64,000 bases of DNA from Roseovarius spongiae (GTDB taxonomy: Bacteria; Pseudomonadota; Alphaproteobacteria; Rhodobacterales; Rhodobacteraceae), in the NCBI RefSeq assembly GCF_003651245.1, contig NZ_RAPE01000002.1, positions 496,001-560,000 on the forward strand, given 5' to 3'. The notes under the pieces were generated by a model, which saw nothing but the letters and a program-made list of their open reading frames with translations, did no database searches and was not told where the DNA came from. A program made the position numbers and the translations under genes. Shown here piece after piece: positions 33,921 through 42,223 of the stretch. Positions within the stretch are counted from its first letter, which is position 1; every line of letters starts with the position of its first letter.

Positions 33921-35255
33921 GTGGCCAATGCGATGAAGATTGCGATCATCGACGACGAGAAGGACATGCGCCAGTCGATCAGCCAGTGGCTGGCGCTGTC
34001 GGGCTATGACACCGAGACATTCGCGAGCGCGGAGGACGCGCTCAAGAAGCTCGGACCGGACTACCCCGGCATCGTGGTCAGCGACATCAAGATGCCCGGC
34101 ATGGACGGGATGCAGTTTCTCAAGAAGCTGATGGGCGCGGACAGTTCACTGCCCGTCATCATGATCACCGGTCACGGCGACGTGCCGATGGCGGTCGAGG
34201 CGATGCGCGTCGGGGCCTACGATTTCCTGGAAAAGCCGTTCAATCCGGACCGCATGACCGAACTGGCCAAGAAGGCGACCAACGCGCGCCGGCTCACGCT
34301 CGACAACCGGGCGCTGCGGCGTGAATTGTCGGACGGCACCCAACTGATGAAGAAGCTCATCGGCTCGTCCCCGGTAATGGAGCGGCTGAAGGAGGATATC
34401 CTCGATCTCGGTCAGGCCGACGGCCACGTGCTGATCGACGGCGAGACGGGGACCGGCAAGACATTGGTGGCCCACGCGCTGCACGCCGCCGGCGCGCGCG
34501 CCGGCAAGAAATTCGTGCTCGTGTCCTGCGGCGCCCATGAGGAGGATGCGCTGCTCAAGCGGCTCTTCGGCCCGATGAACCCCGAGGACACCCGCCTTCC
34601 GGCGGTCGAGGAGGCGCGCGGCGGCACGCTCGTGCTTGAGGATATCGAGGTGCTGAGCGACGCCGCGCAGGCGCGGCTGCTGACCTATCTCAACGAGGAG
34701 GGCACGCCGCCCGAGACCCGCATCGTCGCGATCTCCAACCTCCAGGACGAGGGTCGGACCTCCGAGGACGCGCTGCGCTCTGATCTGTTCTACCGGCTCG
34801 CCAGCCTGCGCATCACCGTGCCGCCGCTGCGCCAGCGCGGCGAGGATATCCTGACGCTGTTCACCCGCTTCGCGGACCAGTTCGCCGACGATTACGGCTG
34901 CGACGCGCCCCAGGTCAGCGCGCAGGAGGCCGCGCAGCTCTTGCAGGCGCCTTGGCCGGGCAACGTGCGCCAGCTCTTCAACGTGGCCGAACGCGCGGTT
35001 CTGCAATCGCGCCGCGGCTCGGGCACCATCGTGTCGCTGCTGATGTCCGACCACCAAGAGATGCAGCCGGTGATGACCACCGAGGGCAAGCCGCTCAAGG
35101 AGTATGTCGAGGCGTTCGAGCGGATGCTGATCGACAACACCATGCGCCGCCACAAGGGCTCGATCGCCGCCGTGATGGAGGAACTCTGCCTGCCACGCCG
35201 CACCCTGAACGAGAAGATGGCGAAATACGGCCTGCAACGCTCCGACTACCTCTGA
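33921..35255 (+). CDS. DctD-like response regulator lacking the GAFTGA loop
   Basis: A 444-aa regulator: receiver domain (phospho-acceptor D55 in VVSDIKMPGMDG), AAA+ domain (Walker A GETGTGKT, residues 174-181; LRSDLFYRL arginine-finger region) and C-terminal Fis-type HTH (KGSIAAVMEELCLPRRTLNE). The sigma-54-contacting GAFTGA loop is absent: LFGPMNPEDTRLPAVEEARG runs straight from LFG (215-217) to GGTL (234), about five residues short. The Walker B region reads LVLEDIE instead of LFLDEIE. It may therefore act with the housekeeping sigma factor, as Rhodobacter NtrC does. GTG 33921 follows GGAGGA by 7 nt. Confidence 0.88.
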   Translation: MANAMKIAIIDDEKDMRQSISQWLALSGYDTETFASAEDALKKLGPDYPGIVVSDIKMPGMDGMQFLKKLMGADSSLPVIMITGHGDVPMAVEAMRVGAYDFLEKPFNPDRMTELAKKATNARRLTLDNRALRRELSDGTQLMKKLIGSSPVMERLKEDILDLGQADGHVLIDGETGTGKTLVAHALHAAGARAGKKFVLVSCGAHEEDALLKRLFGPMNPEDTRLPAVEEARGGTLVLEDIEVLSDAAQARLLTYLNEEGTPPETRIVAISNLQDEGRTSEDALRSDLFYRLASLRITVPPLRQRGEDILTLFTRFADQFADDYGCDAPQVSAQEAAQLLQAPWPGNVRQLFNVAERAVLQSRRGSGTIVSLLMSDHQEMQPVMTTEGKPLKEYVEAFERMLIDNTMRRHKGSIAAVMEELCLPRRTLNEKMAKYGLQRSDYL

Positions 35256-35290
35256 GGCGGGCGGCTCTTCTTCTTGCTGGCAATATTCAC

Positions 35291-35312
35291 GGGGGTCCGG
35301 GGCAGGGCCCCC
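35291..35312 (+). terminator. Hairpin after the DctD-like gene
   Basis: Stem GGGGGTCC / GGGCCCCC (one G-U pair) with a 6-nt loop, 35 bp after the stop at 35255. It probably ends the kinase-regulator transcript. No U-tract. Confidence 0.55.
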
Positions 35313-35360
35313 GGCCGGTCGCCGCGCCACGCGCGGCGAAACGGGGTCGCATTTTGCCCA

Positions 35361-35390
35361 TTGTCATTGCCTGCCCGCACCGATTAGAAT
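35361..35390 (+). promoter_or_regulatory. Predicted sigma-70 promoter for rne
   Basis: TTGTCA (35361-35366) and TAGAAT (35385-35390) are separated by 18 bp, close to the consensus for the housekeeping sigma factor. It is the best promoter in the 484-bp gap and points toward rne, which would give a leader of about 340 nt. Confidence 0.55.
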
Positions 35391-35396
35391 GATTAC

Positions 35397-35739
35397 AGGA
35401 CATAGCGCCGCAGTTCGGCCGCGTCCTTCGAGATTCGCTGTTTCAGACAATTTCAGGATATGCATCCGTTATATCTGAGCAGGCCGATTGGATCCCGAAA
35501 TACGGGATCACATGTACGCCCGGCCCTCGCTCCGCGGGGTTGCCGGGTCCTGAATGGGCGCCCCAGAGGCGCCGGAGAAGAACCGCGATGAGACGCGCGA
35601 AACAGCGACAGGCATTTGGCGGGGCGGCGCACGGCGCGCCCGCAGCGCCCTGTCGGCGCGTCATCGCCCTCAATAGACACCCCTGGCGATCCGCGGCCCC
35701 ACCGGGGCGGGCGGGTGCGTTCGGGTGCAGACGGAACTT
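35397..35739 (+). other. Long 5' leader of rne
   Basis: About 340 bases between the predicted start site and the RNase E start codon, without a convincing ORF. It includes the hairpin GATCCCG-AAATA-CGGGATC (35491-35509) and GC-rich dyads around 35520-35600. Long structured rne leaders are used for autoregulation in E. coli, where RNase E cleaves its own leader; the same is possible here. Confidence 0.5.
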
Positions 35740-38424
35740 ATGCCCAAGAAAATGCTTATCGACGCCACCCACGCGGAGGAAACCCGCGTCGTGGTGGTGG
35801 ACGGAAACAAGGTCGAGGAATTCGACTTTGAATCGGAAAACAAACGCCAGCTCGCCGGCAACATCTATCTCGCCAAGGTAACGCGGGTCGAACCGTCGCT
35901 TCAGGCGGCGTTCGTGGATTACGGCGGCAACCGCCACGGCTTTCTCGCCTTCTCGGAAATTCACCCGGATTACTACCAGATCCCCATCGCCGACCGCGAG
36001 GCGCTGATGGAGGAGGAACGCGCCTACGCCGAGGCCCAGAAAGCCAGGGCCGAGGAGGACGAGGACGGCAAGCCCAAGCGCCGTTCGCGCGGCGGGCGCA
36101 GCCGCTCGAAAGCCGCGAAGACCGACACGGACGACGCCGTCCAGAGCGGCGACATCTCGGGGATGGAGACGATCGACAGCGACGACGAGGAAGGCTCCTC
36201 GCCGATGGAGCGTGTCGGCGAAACCCCCGTGGAGGAACCCGAGGGCCACTCCGAAACGCCGGACGCGACGGGCGGCGAGGACCACGCCCGGAACGGCGAC
36301 AGTGACGACAACGGCGATGACAACGGCGACGCCAGCGACGACAACGGCGATGACGTCAACGGCGATGACGATACCCGCGCGGCCAGCAAGGATTCCGACA
36401 TCGAGGTGGTCGCCGACGAGGACGATCACGACGACATCCGCCCGCCGCGCAAGCCGCGGCCGCGCAAATACAAGATCCAGGAGGTCATCAAGGTCCGCCA
36501 GATCCTGCTGGTGCAGGTCGTCAAGGAGGAACGCGGCAACAAGGGCGCCGCGCTGACCACCTATCTCAGCCTCGCCGGGCGCTACTGCGTGCTGATGCCC
36601 AACACGGCCCGCGGCGGCGGGATTTCCCGCAAGATCACCAATGCGCCCGACCGCAAGAAGCTCAAGGAGATCGCGAGCGAGATCGACGTGCCGCAGGGCG
36701 CGGGCCTGATCGTGCGCACCGCGGGCGCCAAGCGCACCAAGACCGAGATCAAGCGCGATTACGAATATCTCCAACGTCTGTGGGAGCAGATCCGCGAACT
36801 GACGCTGAAATCCATCGCGCCGGCCAAGATCTACGAGGAAGGCGACCTCATCAAGCGTTCGATCCGCGACCTCTACAACCGCGAGATCGACGAGGTGCTG
36901 GTCGAGGGCGAGCGCGGCTATCGCATCGCCAAGGACTTCATGAAGATGATCATGCCGTCCCACGCGAAGAACGTGAAACACTACCAGGACACGATGCCGC
37001 TTTTCGCGCGCCACCAGGTCGAAAGCTACCTCTCGGCGATGTTCAACCCCACGGTGCAGCTCAAATCCGGCGGCTACATCGTGATCGGCGTGACCGAGGC
37101 GCTGGTCGCGATCGACGTGAACTCCGGCCGCGCCACCAAGGAAGGCTCGATCGAGGAGACCGCGCTCAAGACCAACCTCGAGGCCGCCGAGGAAGTGGCG
37201 CGGCAACTGCGTCTGCGCGACCTTGCCGGGCTGATCGTGATCGACTTCATCGACATGGACGAGCGCAAGAACAACGCGGCCGTCGAGAAGCGGATGAAGG
37301 ACAAGCTGAAGACCGACCGCGCGCGCATCCAGGTGAGCCGCATCTCGGGATTCGGCCTGATGGAGATGAGCCGCCAGCGCCTGCGCCCCGGCATGATCGA
37401 GGCCACGACGCAGCCTTGCCCCGCCTGCCACGGCACCGGCCTGATCCGTTCGGACGACAACCTGTCGCTCAACATCCTGCGCCAGATCGAGGAGGAGGGC
37501 GTGCGCCGCCGCTCGCGCGAGGTGCTGGTCAAGGCGCCCGTCGGCGTCGCCAACTTCCTGATGAACCAGAAGCGCGAGCATGTCGCGAGGATCGAGGCGC
37601 GCTATGGCCTGTCGGTGCGCATAGAGGGCGACCCGTCGCTCGTCAGCCCCGACTTCAGCCTGGAGAAGTTCAAGACCGCCACCCGCGCCGTTCCCGAAGC
37701 GGCGGCGCCGGTGGTGTCGGTCGACAGTTCGCTGATGGACGACGTCGACGACGACCAGGCCGAGACTGACGATCAGGATCGCGACGATCAGGCCGATGCC
37801 GACAACGGCAACGAAAACGGCAATGGTAACGGCAACGGTGAAGGGGATGGCAAGTCCAAGAAGCGCCGCCGCCGCCGGCGCAGCCGCGGACGGGGCGGCA
37901 AGTCCCGGAACGATGGCGAGAACGGCAACGGCGCCGGCGACAACGCGGAGGGTGACGCCTCGCGCGGGGGCGACGGCAATGGCGGGGACGACGCAAGGAG
38001 CGACGAGAAGCCCGCCGAGGCGCCCGCGCCGGAAAAGGCCGCCAAGGCCGATGACGGCGCGGATGCGCAGGAAAAACCCAAGCCCAAGCGCACCCGTGCC
38101 CCGCGCAAGAAGCCCGAGGCCGCCGCGGCGGCGGGCGATGGCGGCGACGCGGCGCAGGCTGTTGAAGCGGCCCAAAGCGGCGATACGCCCCAAAGCGGCG
38201 ATACGCCCGATGGCGCCGCCCCCAAGGAAGACGCCAAGCCCAAGCGCACCCGCACCCGCGCCCCGCGCAAGAAGCCCGAAGAGACGCCGGCGGCGGAATC
38301 GACGCCCGAACCGGCCCCCGAGCCGCAACCCGAACCCGCCGACGCCAGCCCCGAACCGGCGGCCGAGAGCGACTCGCAGGACGCCAAGCCCAAACGCCGG
38401 GGGTGGTGGTCGCTGGGGCGCTGA
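35740..38424 (+). CDS. rne: Ribonuclease E
   Basis: An 894-aa endoribonuclease that organises mRNA decay and rRNA processing. It starts PKKMLIDATHAEETRVVVVD. The S1 domain (from ~35) is split by a ~150-residue highly acidic, Asp/Asn/Gly-rich insertion (about residues 95-240), then resumes at KYKIQEVIKVRQILLVQVV. The catalytic DNase I-like part has VAIDVNSGRATKEG (~455) and VIDFIDMDERKNN (~500), and the zinc-link is CPACHGTG (~563). The C-terminal ~230 residues are low complexity: acidic/Asn-Gly runs, basic RRRRRRSRGRGGK-type blocks and PKPKRTRAPRKKP repeats. ATG 35740 was preferred over 35752. Confidence 0.95.
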   Translation: MPKKMLIDATHAEETRVVVVDGNKVEEFDFESENKRQLAGNIYLAKVTRVEPSLQAAFVDYGGNRHGFLAFSEIHPDYYQIPIADREALMEEERAYAEAQKARAEEDEDGKPKRRSRGGRSRSKAAKTDTDDAVQSGDISGMETIDSDDEEGSSPMERVGETPVEEPEGHSETPDATGGEDHARNGDSDDNGDDNGDASDDNGDDVNGDDDTRAASKDSDIEVVADEDDHDDIRPPRKPRPRKYKIQEVIKVRQILLVQVVKEERGNKGAALTTYLSLAGRYCVLMPNTARGGGISRKITNAPDRKKLKEIASEIDVPQGAGLIVRTAGAKRTKTEIKRDYEYLQRLWEQIRELTLKSIAPAKIYEEGDLIKRSIRDLYNREIDEVLVEGERGYRIAKDFMKMIMPSHAKNVKHYQDTMPLFARHQVESYLSAMFNPTVQLKSGGYIVIGVTEALVAIDVNSGRATKEGSIEETALKTNLEAAEEVARQLRLRDLAGLIVIDFIDMDERKNNAAVEKRMKDKLKTDRARIQVSRISGFGLMEMSRQRLRPGMIEATTQPCPACHGTGLIRSDDNLSLNILRQIEEEGVRRRSREVLVKAPVGVANFLMNQKREHVARIEARYGLSVRIEGDPSLVSPDFSLEKFKTATRAVPEAAAPVVSVDSSLMDDVDDDQAETDDQDRDDQADADNGNENGNGNGNGEGDGKSKKRRRRRRSRGRGGKSRNDGENGNGAGDNAEGDASRGGDGNGGDDARSDEKPAEAPAPEKAAKADDGADAQEKPKPKRTRAPRKKPEAAAAAGDGGDAAQAVEAAQSGDTPQSGDTPDGAAPKEDAKPKRTRTRAPRKKPEETPAAESTPEPAPEPQPEPADASPEPAAESDSQDAKPKRRGWWSLGR

Positions 38425-38444
38425 CGCATCTTCGGGGCTTTTTT

Positions 38445-38480
38445 GCAAGGGCGGTCTGACGGTTTGTCAGCCGCCCTTGC
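38445..38480. terminator. Inverted repeat at the rne/tusA junction
   Basis: GCAAGGGCGG (38445-38454) pairs with CCGCCCTTGC (38471-38480), and inner CTGAC pairs with GTCAG. The right arm lies inside the tusA 3' coding end. A CTTTTTT run lies just before the left arm, so it suits rne termination poorly; it may protect or end both convergent transcripts. Confidence 0.5.
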
Positions 38481-38688
38481 GCACGACATAGACATCCGCA
38501 TCCCCGGCGCGGCTGTGGGAGACGAGTTCATGCCCGGCCTCGGCGCAGAAATGCGGCACGTCGATCACGGCCGCCGGATCGTCGGCGCGCATCTCGATCG
38601 TGTCGCCGGGGGCGAGGGCGCGCAGCCGCTTGCGCAGCTTGAGCACGGGCAGGGGGCAGATGAGCCCGGTGGCGTCGAGCGTGTCCAT
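38467..38688 (-). CDS. TusA-family sulfur carrier
   Basis: A 73-aa sulfurtransferase of the TusA/SirA fold. The persulfide Cys is in the CPxP motif of DATGLICPLPVLKLRKRL near residue 11. Length and the HFCAEAGHELVSH segment are normal for the family. It could serve tRNA thiolation or molybdenum-cofactor sulfuration. It is divergent from ccdA and convergent with rne. Confidence 0.9.
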   Translation of the reverse strand: MDTLDATGLICPLPVLKLRKRLRALAPGDTIEMRADDPAAVIDVPHFCAEAGHELVSHSRAGDADVYVVRKGG

Positions 38689-38781
38689 GTCCCGCGGGAT
38701 AATCGGCCTGCGGCGAACAGTCCACAGGGATGTGAGCGACGCCCCGGTGACGCCGCCCGCGATATCGGCTAAGCGAGGACC

Positions 38782-39534
38782 ATGTTCGGAATCGAAATCA
38801 TGGACGCGAGCCTTCTGCCCGCGATGATCGTGGCGCTGGCGGCGGGGCTCATCTCGTTCCTGAGCCCCTGCGTGTTGCCCATCGTGCCGCCCTACCTCGC
38901 CTACATGAGCGGCGTCACGGTGGCTGATCTCAGCGAGGGCGGACAGGCGCGCAACCGCGCGGTGCTGCCGGCGCTGTTCTTCGTGCTGGGGCTATCGACG
39001 ATCTTCCTGCTGCTGGGGTTCGCGGCCTCGGCCGTGGGCGCGTTGTTCCTGCAATACCAGGGCGTTTTCAACGCGGTGGCGGGCGTTCTTGTGATGATCT
39101 TCGGGGCGCATTTCGTCGGCGTCTACCGCATCGGGTTCCTCGACCGGGAGGCGCGGATCGACGCGGGCGACCGGGGCGGCAGCGCGTTCGGCGCCTACGT
39201 GCTGGGCCTCGCCTTCGCCTTTGGCTGGACGCCCTGCATCGGCCCGCAACTGGGCGCGATCCTGAGCCTCGCGGCCTCCGAGGCGTCAGTCGGGCGCGGC
39301 ACGGTCCTTCTGGCGGTCTACGCGATCGGCCTTGGCGTCCCGTTCCTGCTGGTCGCGGCCTTCCTTCCGCGGCTTACCGGGTTCATGGGCTGGATGAAGC
39401 GGCACATGGAGCAGATCGAGCGCATCATGGGCCTGCTGCTCTGGACCATCGGCCTGTTGATGCTGACCGGCGGGTTCTCGGCCTTCGCGTTCTGGCTGCT
39501 CGAGGTGTTCCCGGGGCTGGCGCTGCTGGGCTGA
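38782..39534 (+). CDS. ccdA: Cytochrome c biogenesis protein CcdA-like
   Basis: A 250-aa inner-membrane thiol-disulfide transporter that passes reducing equivalents from thioredoxin to periplasmic partners. There are six hydrophobic helices; the redox cysteines lie in GLISFLSPCVLPIVPPYLAY near residue 33 and AFAFGWTPCIGPQLGAILS near 153, the two hallmark Pro-Cys sites of the family. It is monocistronic or leads the hydrolase/P450 pair that starts 62 bp downstream. Confidence 0.92.
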   Translation: MFGIEIMDASLLPAMIVALAAGLISFLSPCVLPIVPPYLAYMSGVTVADLSEGGQARNRAVLPALFFVLGLSTIFLLLGFAASAVGALFLQYQGVFNAVAGVLVMIFGAHFVGVYRIGFLDREARIDAGDRGGSAFGAYVLGLAFAFGWTPCIGPQLGAILSLAASEASVGRGTVLLAVYAIGLGVPFLLVAAFLPRLTGFMGWMKRHMEQIERIMGLLLWTIGLLMLTGGFSAFAFWLLEVFPGLALLG

Positions 39535-39596
39535 GCCTTACTCTCGCCCAACTCCTGCGCTAGGCTCGCGCGCGAGCAGTCCGAGACAGGTGCGCG

Positions 39597-40805
39597 ATGA
39601 GCGACCCCAGCGAAATCACAGTGCGCCGCCGCCGGGTGTTCTACATCCCCGGTTACGACCCGATCCATCCCCGCCGCTACCGCGAGCTTTACCGCAAGGA
39701 AGGCGCGGCGCAGGCGGCGATTTCCGGCTACGACATCGCGCTCAGCGCGCGCACGGGCAAGGGGCGCTACGGCTGGCGCGTCGAGGGGCGCATCGACGAT
39801 GAGCCGGTCGAGGCGGAGTTCGACGTGCTGGTCTGGTCCGACATCGTGCGGAGCAGCATGGCGCAGGGGATCGCGGGCACCTACCTGCAACTGGCGCGTA
39901 CGGCGTGGACCTATATCGGCTCGGGCGTGCTCTGGCGGCTGATGCGGCTGCGCAAGGGGCCGGTGATCGCCGCGCTCTACCCGGTGGTGTTCCTGCTGGC
40001 GCAACTGGCGCTGGCGCTGCTGCTGGCCTGGGGGCTGGGGCGGCTGCTGGCGCTGATCCATCCGTGGCTGGCCTGGGCGGGGCTGATCGTGGTTCCCTTC
40101 GTGCTCGAATGGTTCCGGCGCAGGGACGGCAGGTTCTTCGCCTATTACCTCATGCACGACTACGCCTATTCCGCACGATATCGCGGGGCCAACCCGCCGG
40201 AGCTGGAGGCGCGGATGGCCGAATTCGCGGACGAAATCGCCGAGGCGCTCGCGGGGGACGCGGACGAGGTGCTCATCGTCGGTCATTCTTCGGGCGCGCA
40301 TCTGGCGGTGTCGATCCTCGCGGATCTCATTCGCGCGCGCCGGGCGCCGGCGAACGGGCCGGCGCTGTCGCTGCTCACGCTGGGGCAGGTGGCGCCGATG
40401 GTGTCTTTCCTGCCGGACGCCCACCGGCTGCGCGCTGATCTGCAATACCTGGGCGAAACGGACGCCCTCGCATGGGTGGACGTGACGGCGCCGGGGGATG
40501 GCTGCGCCTTCGCGCTGTGCGATCCGGTCAGCGTTTCGGGCGTGGCGACCCCGGCCAAACGCTGGCCGCTGGTGATCTCGGCGGCGTTCACGCAGACGCT
40601 CAGCCCCGCGCGGTGGCGCGAATTGCGCTGGCGTTTCTTCCGGCTGCATTTCCAGTATCTCTGCGCCTTCGACCGCCCCAATGACTACGACTATTTCCGC
40701 ATCACCGCCGGCGCGCGCACGCTCGGCGCGCGGTACAAGGGGCGGGCGCCATCCAAGAGCCGGATCGAAACCCCGGTGAACAAGTTCAACGGGATCGCCG
40801 CGTGA
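39597..40805 (+). CDS. Membrane-associated alpha/beta hydrolase
   Basis: A 402-aa protein with the nucleophile elbow GHSSG in VLIVGHSSGAHLAVSILADL near residue 224-228, so it is a predicted esterase or lipase of the alpha/beta fold. The N-terminus RRVFYIPGYDPIHPRRYREL is typical of such folds. Two adjacent transmembrane helices at about 121-165 (VIAALYPVVFLLAQLALALL onward) insert between the first strands and the elbow. The gene overlaps the following P450 gene by 4 bases (GTGA), so the two proteins are made together. The substrate is unknown; membrane lipid is a possibility. Confidence 0.75.
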   Translation: MSDPSEITVRRRRVFYIPGYDPIHPRRYRELYRKEGAAQAAISGYDIALSARTGKGRYGWRVEGRIDDEPVEAEFDVLVWSDIVRSSMAQGIAGTYLQLARTAWTYIGSGVLWRLMRLRKGPVIAALYPVVFLLAQLALALLLAWGLGRLLALIHPWLAWAGLIVVPFVLEWFRRRDGRFFAYYLMHDYAYSARYRGANPPELEARMAEFADEIAEALAGDADEVLIVGHSSGAHLAVSILADLIRARRAPANGPALSLLTLGQVAPMVSFLPDAHRLRADLQYLGETDALAWVDVTAPGDGCAFALCDPVSVSGVATPAKRWPLVISAAFTQTLSPARWRELRWRFFRLHFQYLCAFDRPNDYDYFRITAGARTLGARYKGRAPSKSRIETPVNKFNGIAA

Positions 40806-42166
40806 CCCTGCCGCCCAAGCCGCCGGCGCGCGCGGGGCGCGTGTCGCTCTGGCGCTATGTCCGGCTGTTTCGCGCCGATATCCTGTCGGCGCAGCCCGCG
40901 CGGCTCTACCGCGCGTGGATGGCCGAATTCCGCACGCCGTTCTTCCGCTCCTACCTTTGCAACCAGCCCGATCTCGTACGGCTCGTCCTGAAGGAGCGTC
41001 CGGACGATTTCCCGAAATCGGACCGCGTCCGAGAGGGGCTGAAGCCGCTCCTGGGCGATTCGGTCTTCGTCACCAACGGCGAGGCGTGGAAGCGTCAGCG
41101 CCGCATCATCGACCCCGCCTTCGAGGGCGGGCGCCTGCGCGACGTGTTCCCGGCCATGGTCGCAGCGGGCGAAAGCGCGGTCGCGCGGCTGGCCGGCATG
41201 GCCGACGGCAGCGCCCAAGAGATCGAGGAGGAGACGAGCCACGTCGCCGCCGACGTGATCTTTCGCACGCTGTTCTCGATCCCGATCGAGAACGAGATCG
41301 CCGCGCGGGTCTTCACCAAGTTCCGCGATCACCAGCGCACGCAGCCGGTGGTCAACATCGGCGCGCTGCTGCCGTTGCCGCGCTGGATGCCACGCCTGCA
41401 CAAGCGCGAGACGAAGGCCACCGCAGCGGCGATCCGCGACCTCATCGCGCGGCTCACGCGCGAGCGGATGCAGCAGATCGAGGCGGGAACCGCGCCCGAC
41501 GACCTCGCCACCAAGATCATGACCACCGTCGATCCCCAAAGCGGCGAGCGGTTCAGCGCCGAGGAGATGATCGACCAGGTCGCGATCTTCTTCCTTGCGG
41601 GGCACGAGACGAGCGCCTCGGCGCTGGCCTGGGCGCTCTACCTGCTGGCGCTTTATCCCGAGTGGCAGGACCGGGTGGCGCAGGAGGCGGGTGAGGTGCT
41701 GGGCGAGGGCGCGCCCGCGTTCGCCGATGTCGGGCGGCTCAGGCTCACGCGCGACGTGTTCCGCGAGACGCTGCGCCTCTATCCGCCGGTGCCGATGATG
41801 GTGCGCGAGGCGCGCGGCCCCGAGCGGTTCCGCGACCGCGACATCGCGCCGGGCGCGCAGATCGTGCTGAGCCCCTGGCACCTGCACCGCCACGAACGGT
41901 TATGGGAGAGGCCGGACGCCTTCGATCCCGCGCGCTATGGCGCCGAGAACGGCAAGGCCTGCATGCGCGACGCCTTCATCCCGTTCTCCGCCGGGCAGCG
42001 GGTTTGCGTCGGCGCGGGTTTCGCGATGATCGAGGGTGTGCTGATCCTCGCGATGCTGGCGCGCGCCTACCGGTTCGAGACGGTTCCCGAGCGCCCGGCG
42101 ATGCCGGTGGCGCATCTGACGGTGCGCGGCGAGGACGGGATCTGGCTCAAGTTCACCCCGCGCTGA
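40802..42166 (+). CDS. Cytochrome P450
   Basis: A 454-aa haem monooxygenase. The I-helix motif is FFLAGHETSASALAWALYLL near residue 262, the ExxR pair is in FRETLRLYPPVPMM near 320, and the haem thiolate is C402 in FIPFSAGQRVCVGAGFAM. The N-terminus is basic and proline rich without a membrane anchor. The sequence looks like the class of bacterial P450s related to fatty-acid hydroxylases (CYP102/CYP4-like). No ferredoxin or reductase gene is adjacent. Start GTG 40802, coupled to the upstream hydrolase. Confidence 0.93.
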   Translation: MTLPPKPPARAGRVSLWRYVRLFRADILSAQPARLYRAWMAEFRTPFFRSYLCNQPDLVRLVLKERPDDFPKSDRVREGLKPLLGDSVFVTNGEAWKRQRRIIDPAFEGGRLRDVFPAMVAAGESAVARLAGMADGSAQEIEEETSHVAADVIFRTLFSIPIENEIAARVFTKFRDHQRTQPVVNIGALLPLPRWMPRLHKRETKATAAAIRDLIARLTRERMQQIEAGTAPDDLATKIMTTVDPQSGERFSAEEMIDQVAIFFLAGHETSASALAWALYLLALYPEWQDRVAQEAGEVLGEGAPAFADVGRLRLTRDVFRETLRLYPPVPMMVREARGPERFRDRDIAPGAQIVLSPWHLHRHERLWERPDAFDPARYGAENGKACMRDAFIPFSAGQRVCVGAGFAMIEGVLILAMLARAYRFETVPERPAMPVAHLTVRGEDGIWLKFTPR

Positions 42167-42170
42167 GGTG

Positions 42171-42220
42171 GAAGAGAATTCAATGAATTCTCTTCGCAAA
42201 AGTCTTCAGGGAAGACTTTT
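42171..42220. terminator. Tandem double hairpin between convergent genes, copy 2
   Basis: Hairpin A is GAAGAGAATT / AATTCTCTTC with the loop CAATG (42171-42195). After two bases, hairpin B is AAAAGTCTTC / GAAGACTTTT with the loop AGG (42198-42220). It fills the space between the P450 stop (42166) and the stop of the dehydrogenase (42224). It has the same two-hairpin layout as 28775-28823, in the opposite order. Confidence 0.8.
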
Positions 42221-42223
42221 GGG

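Noticed and set aside
35443..38448. 1001-codon open frame antisense to rne
   Set aside because: A shadow of the high-GC rne gene; the translation is His/Ala/Val-rich low complexity with no family motifs, while rne has all of its motifs.
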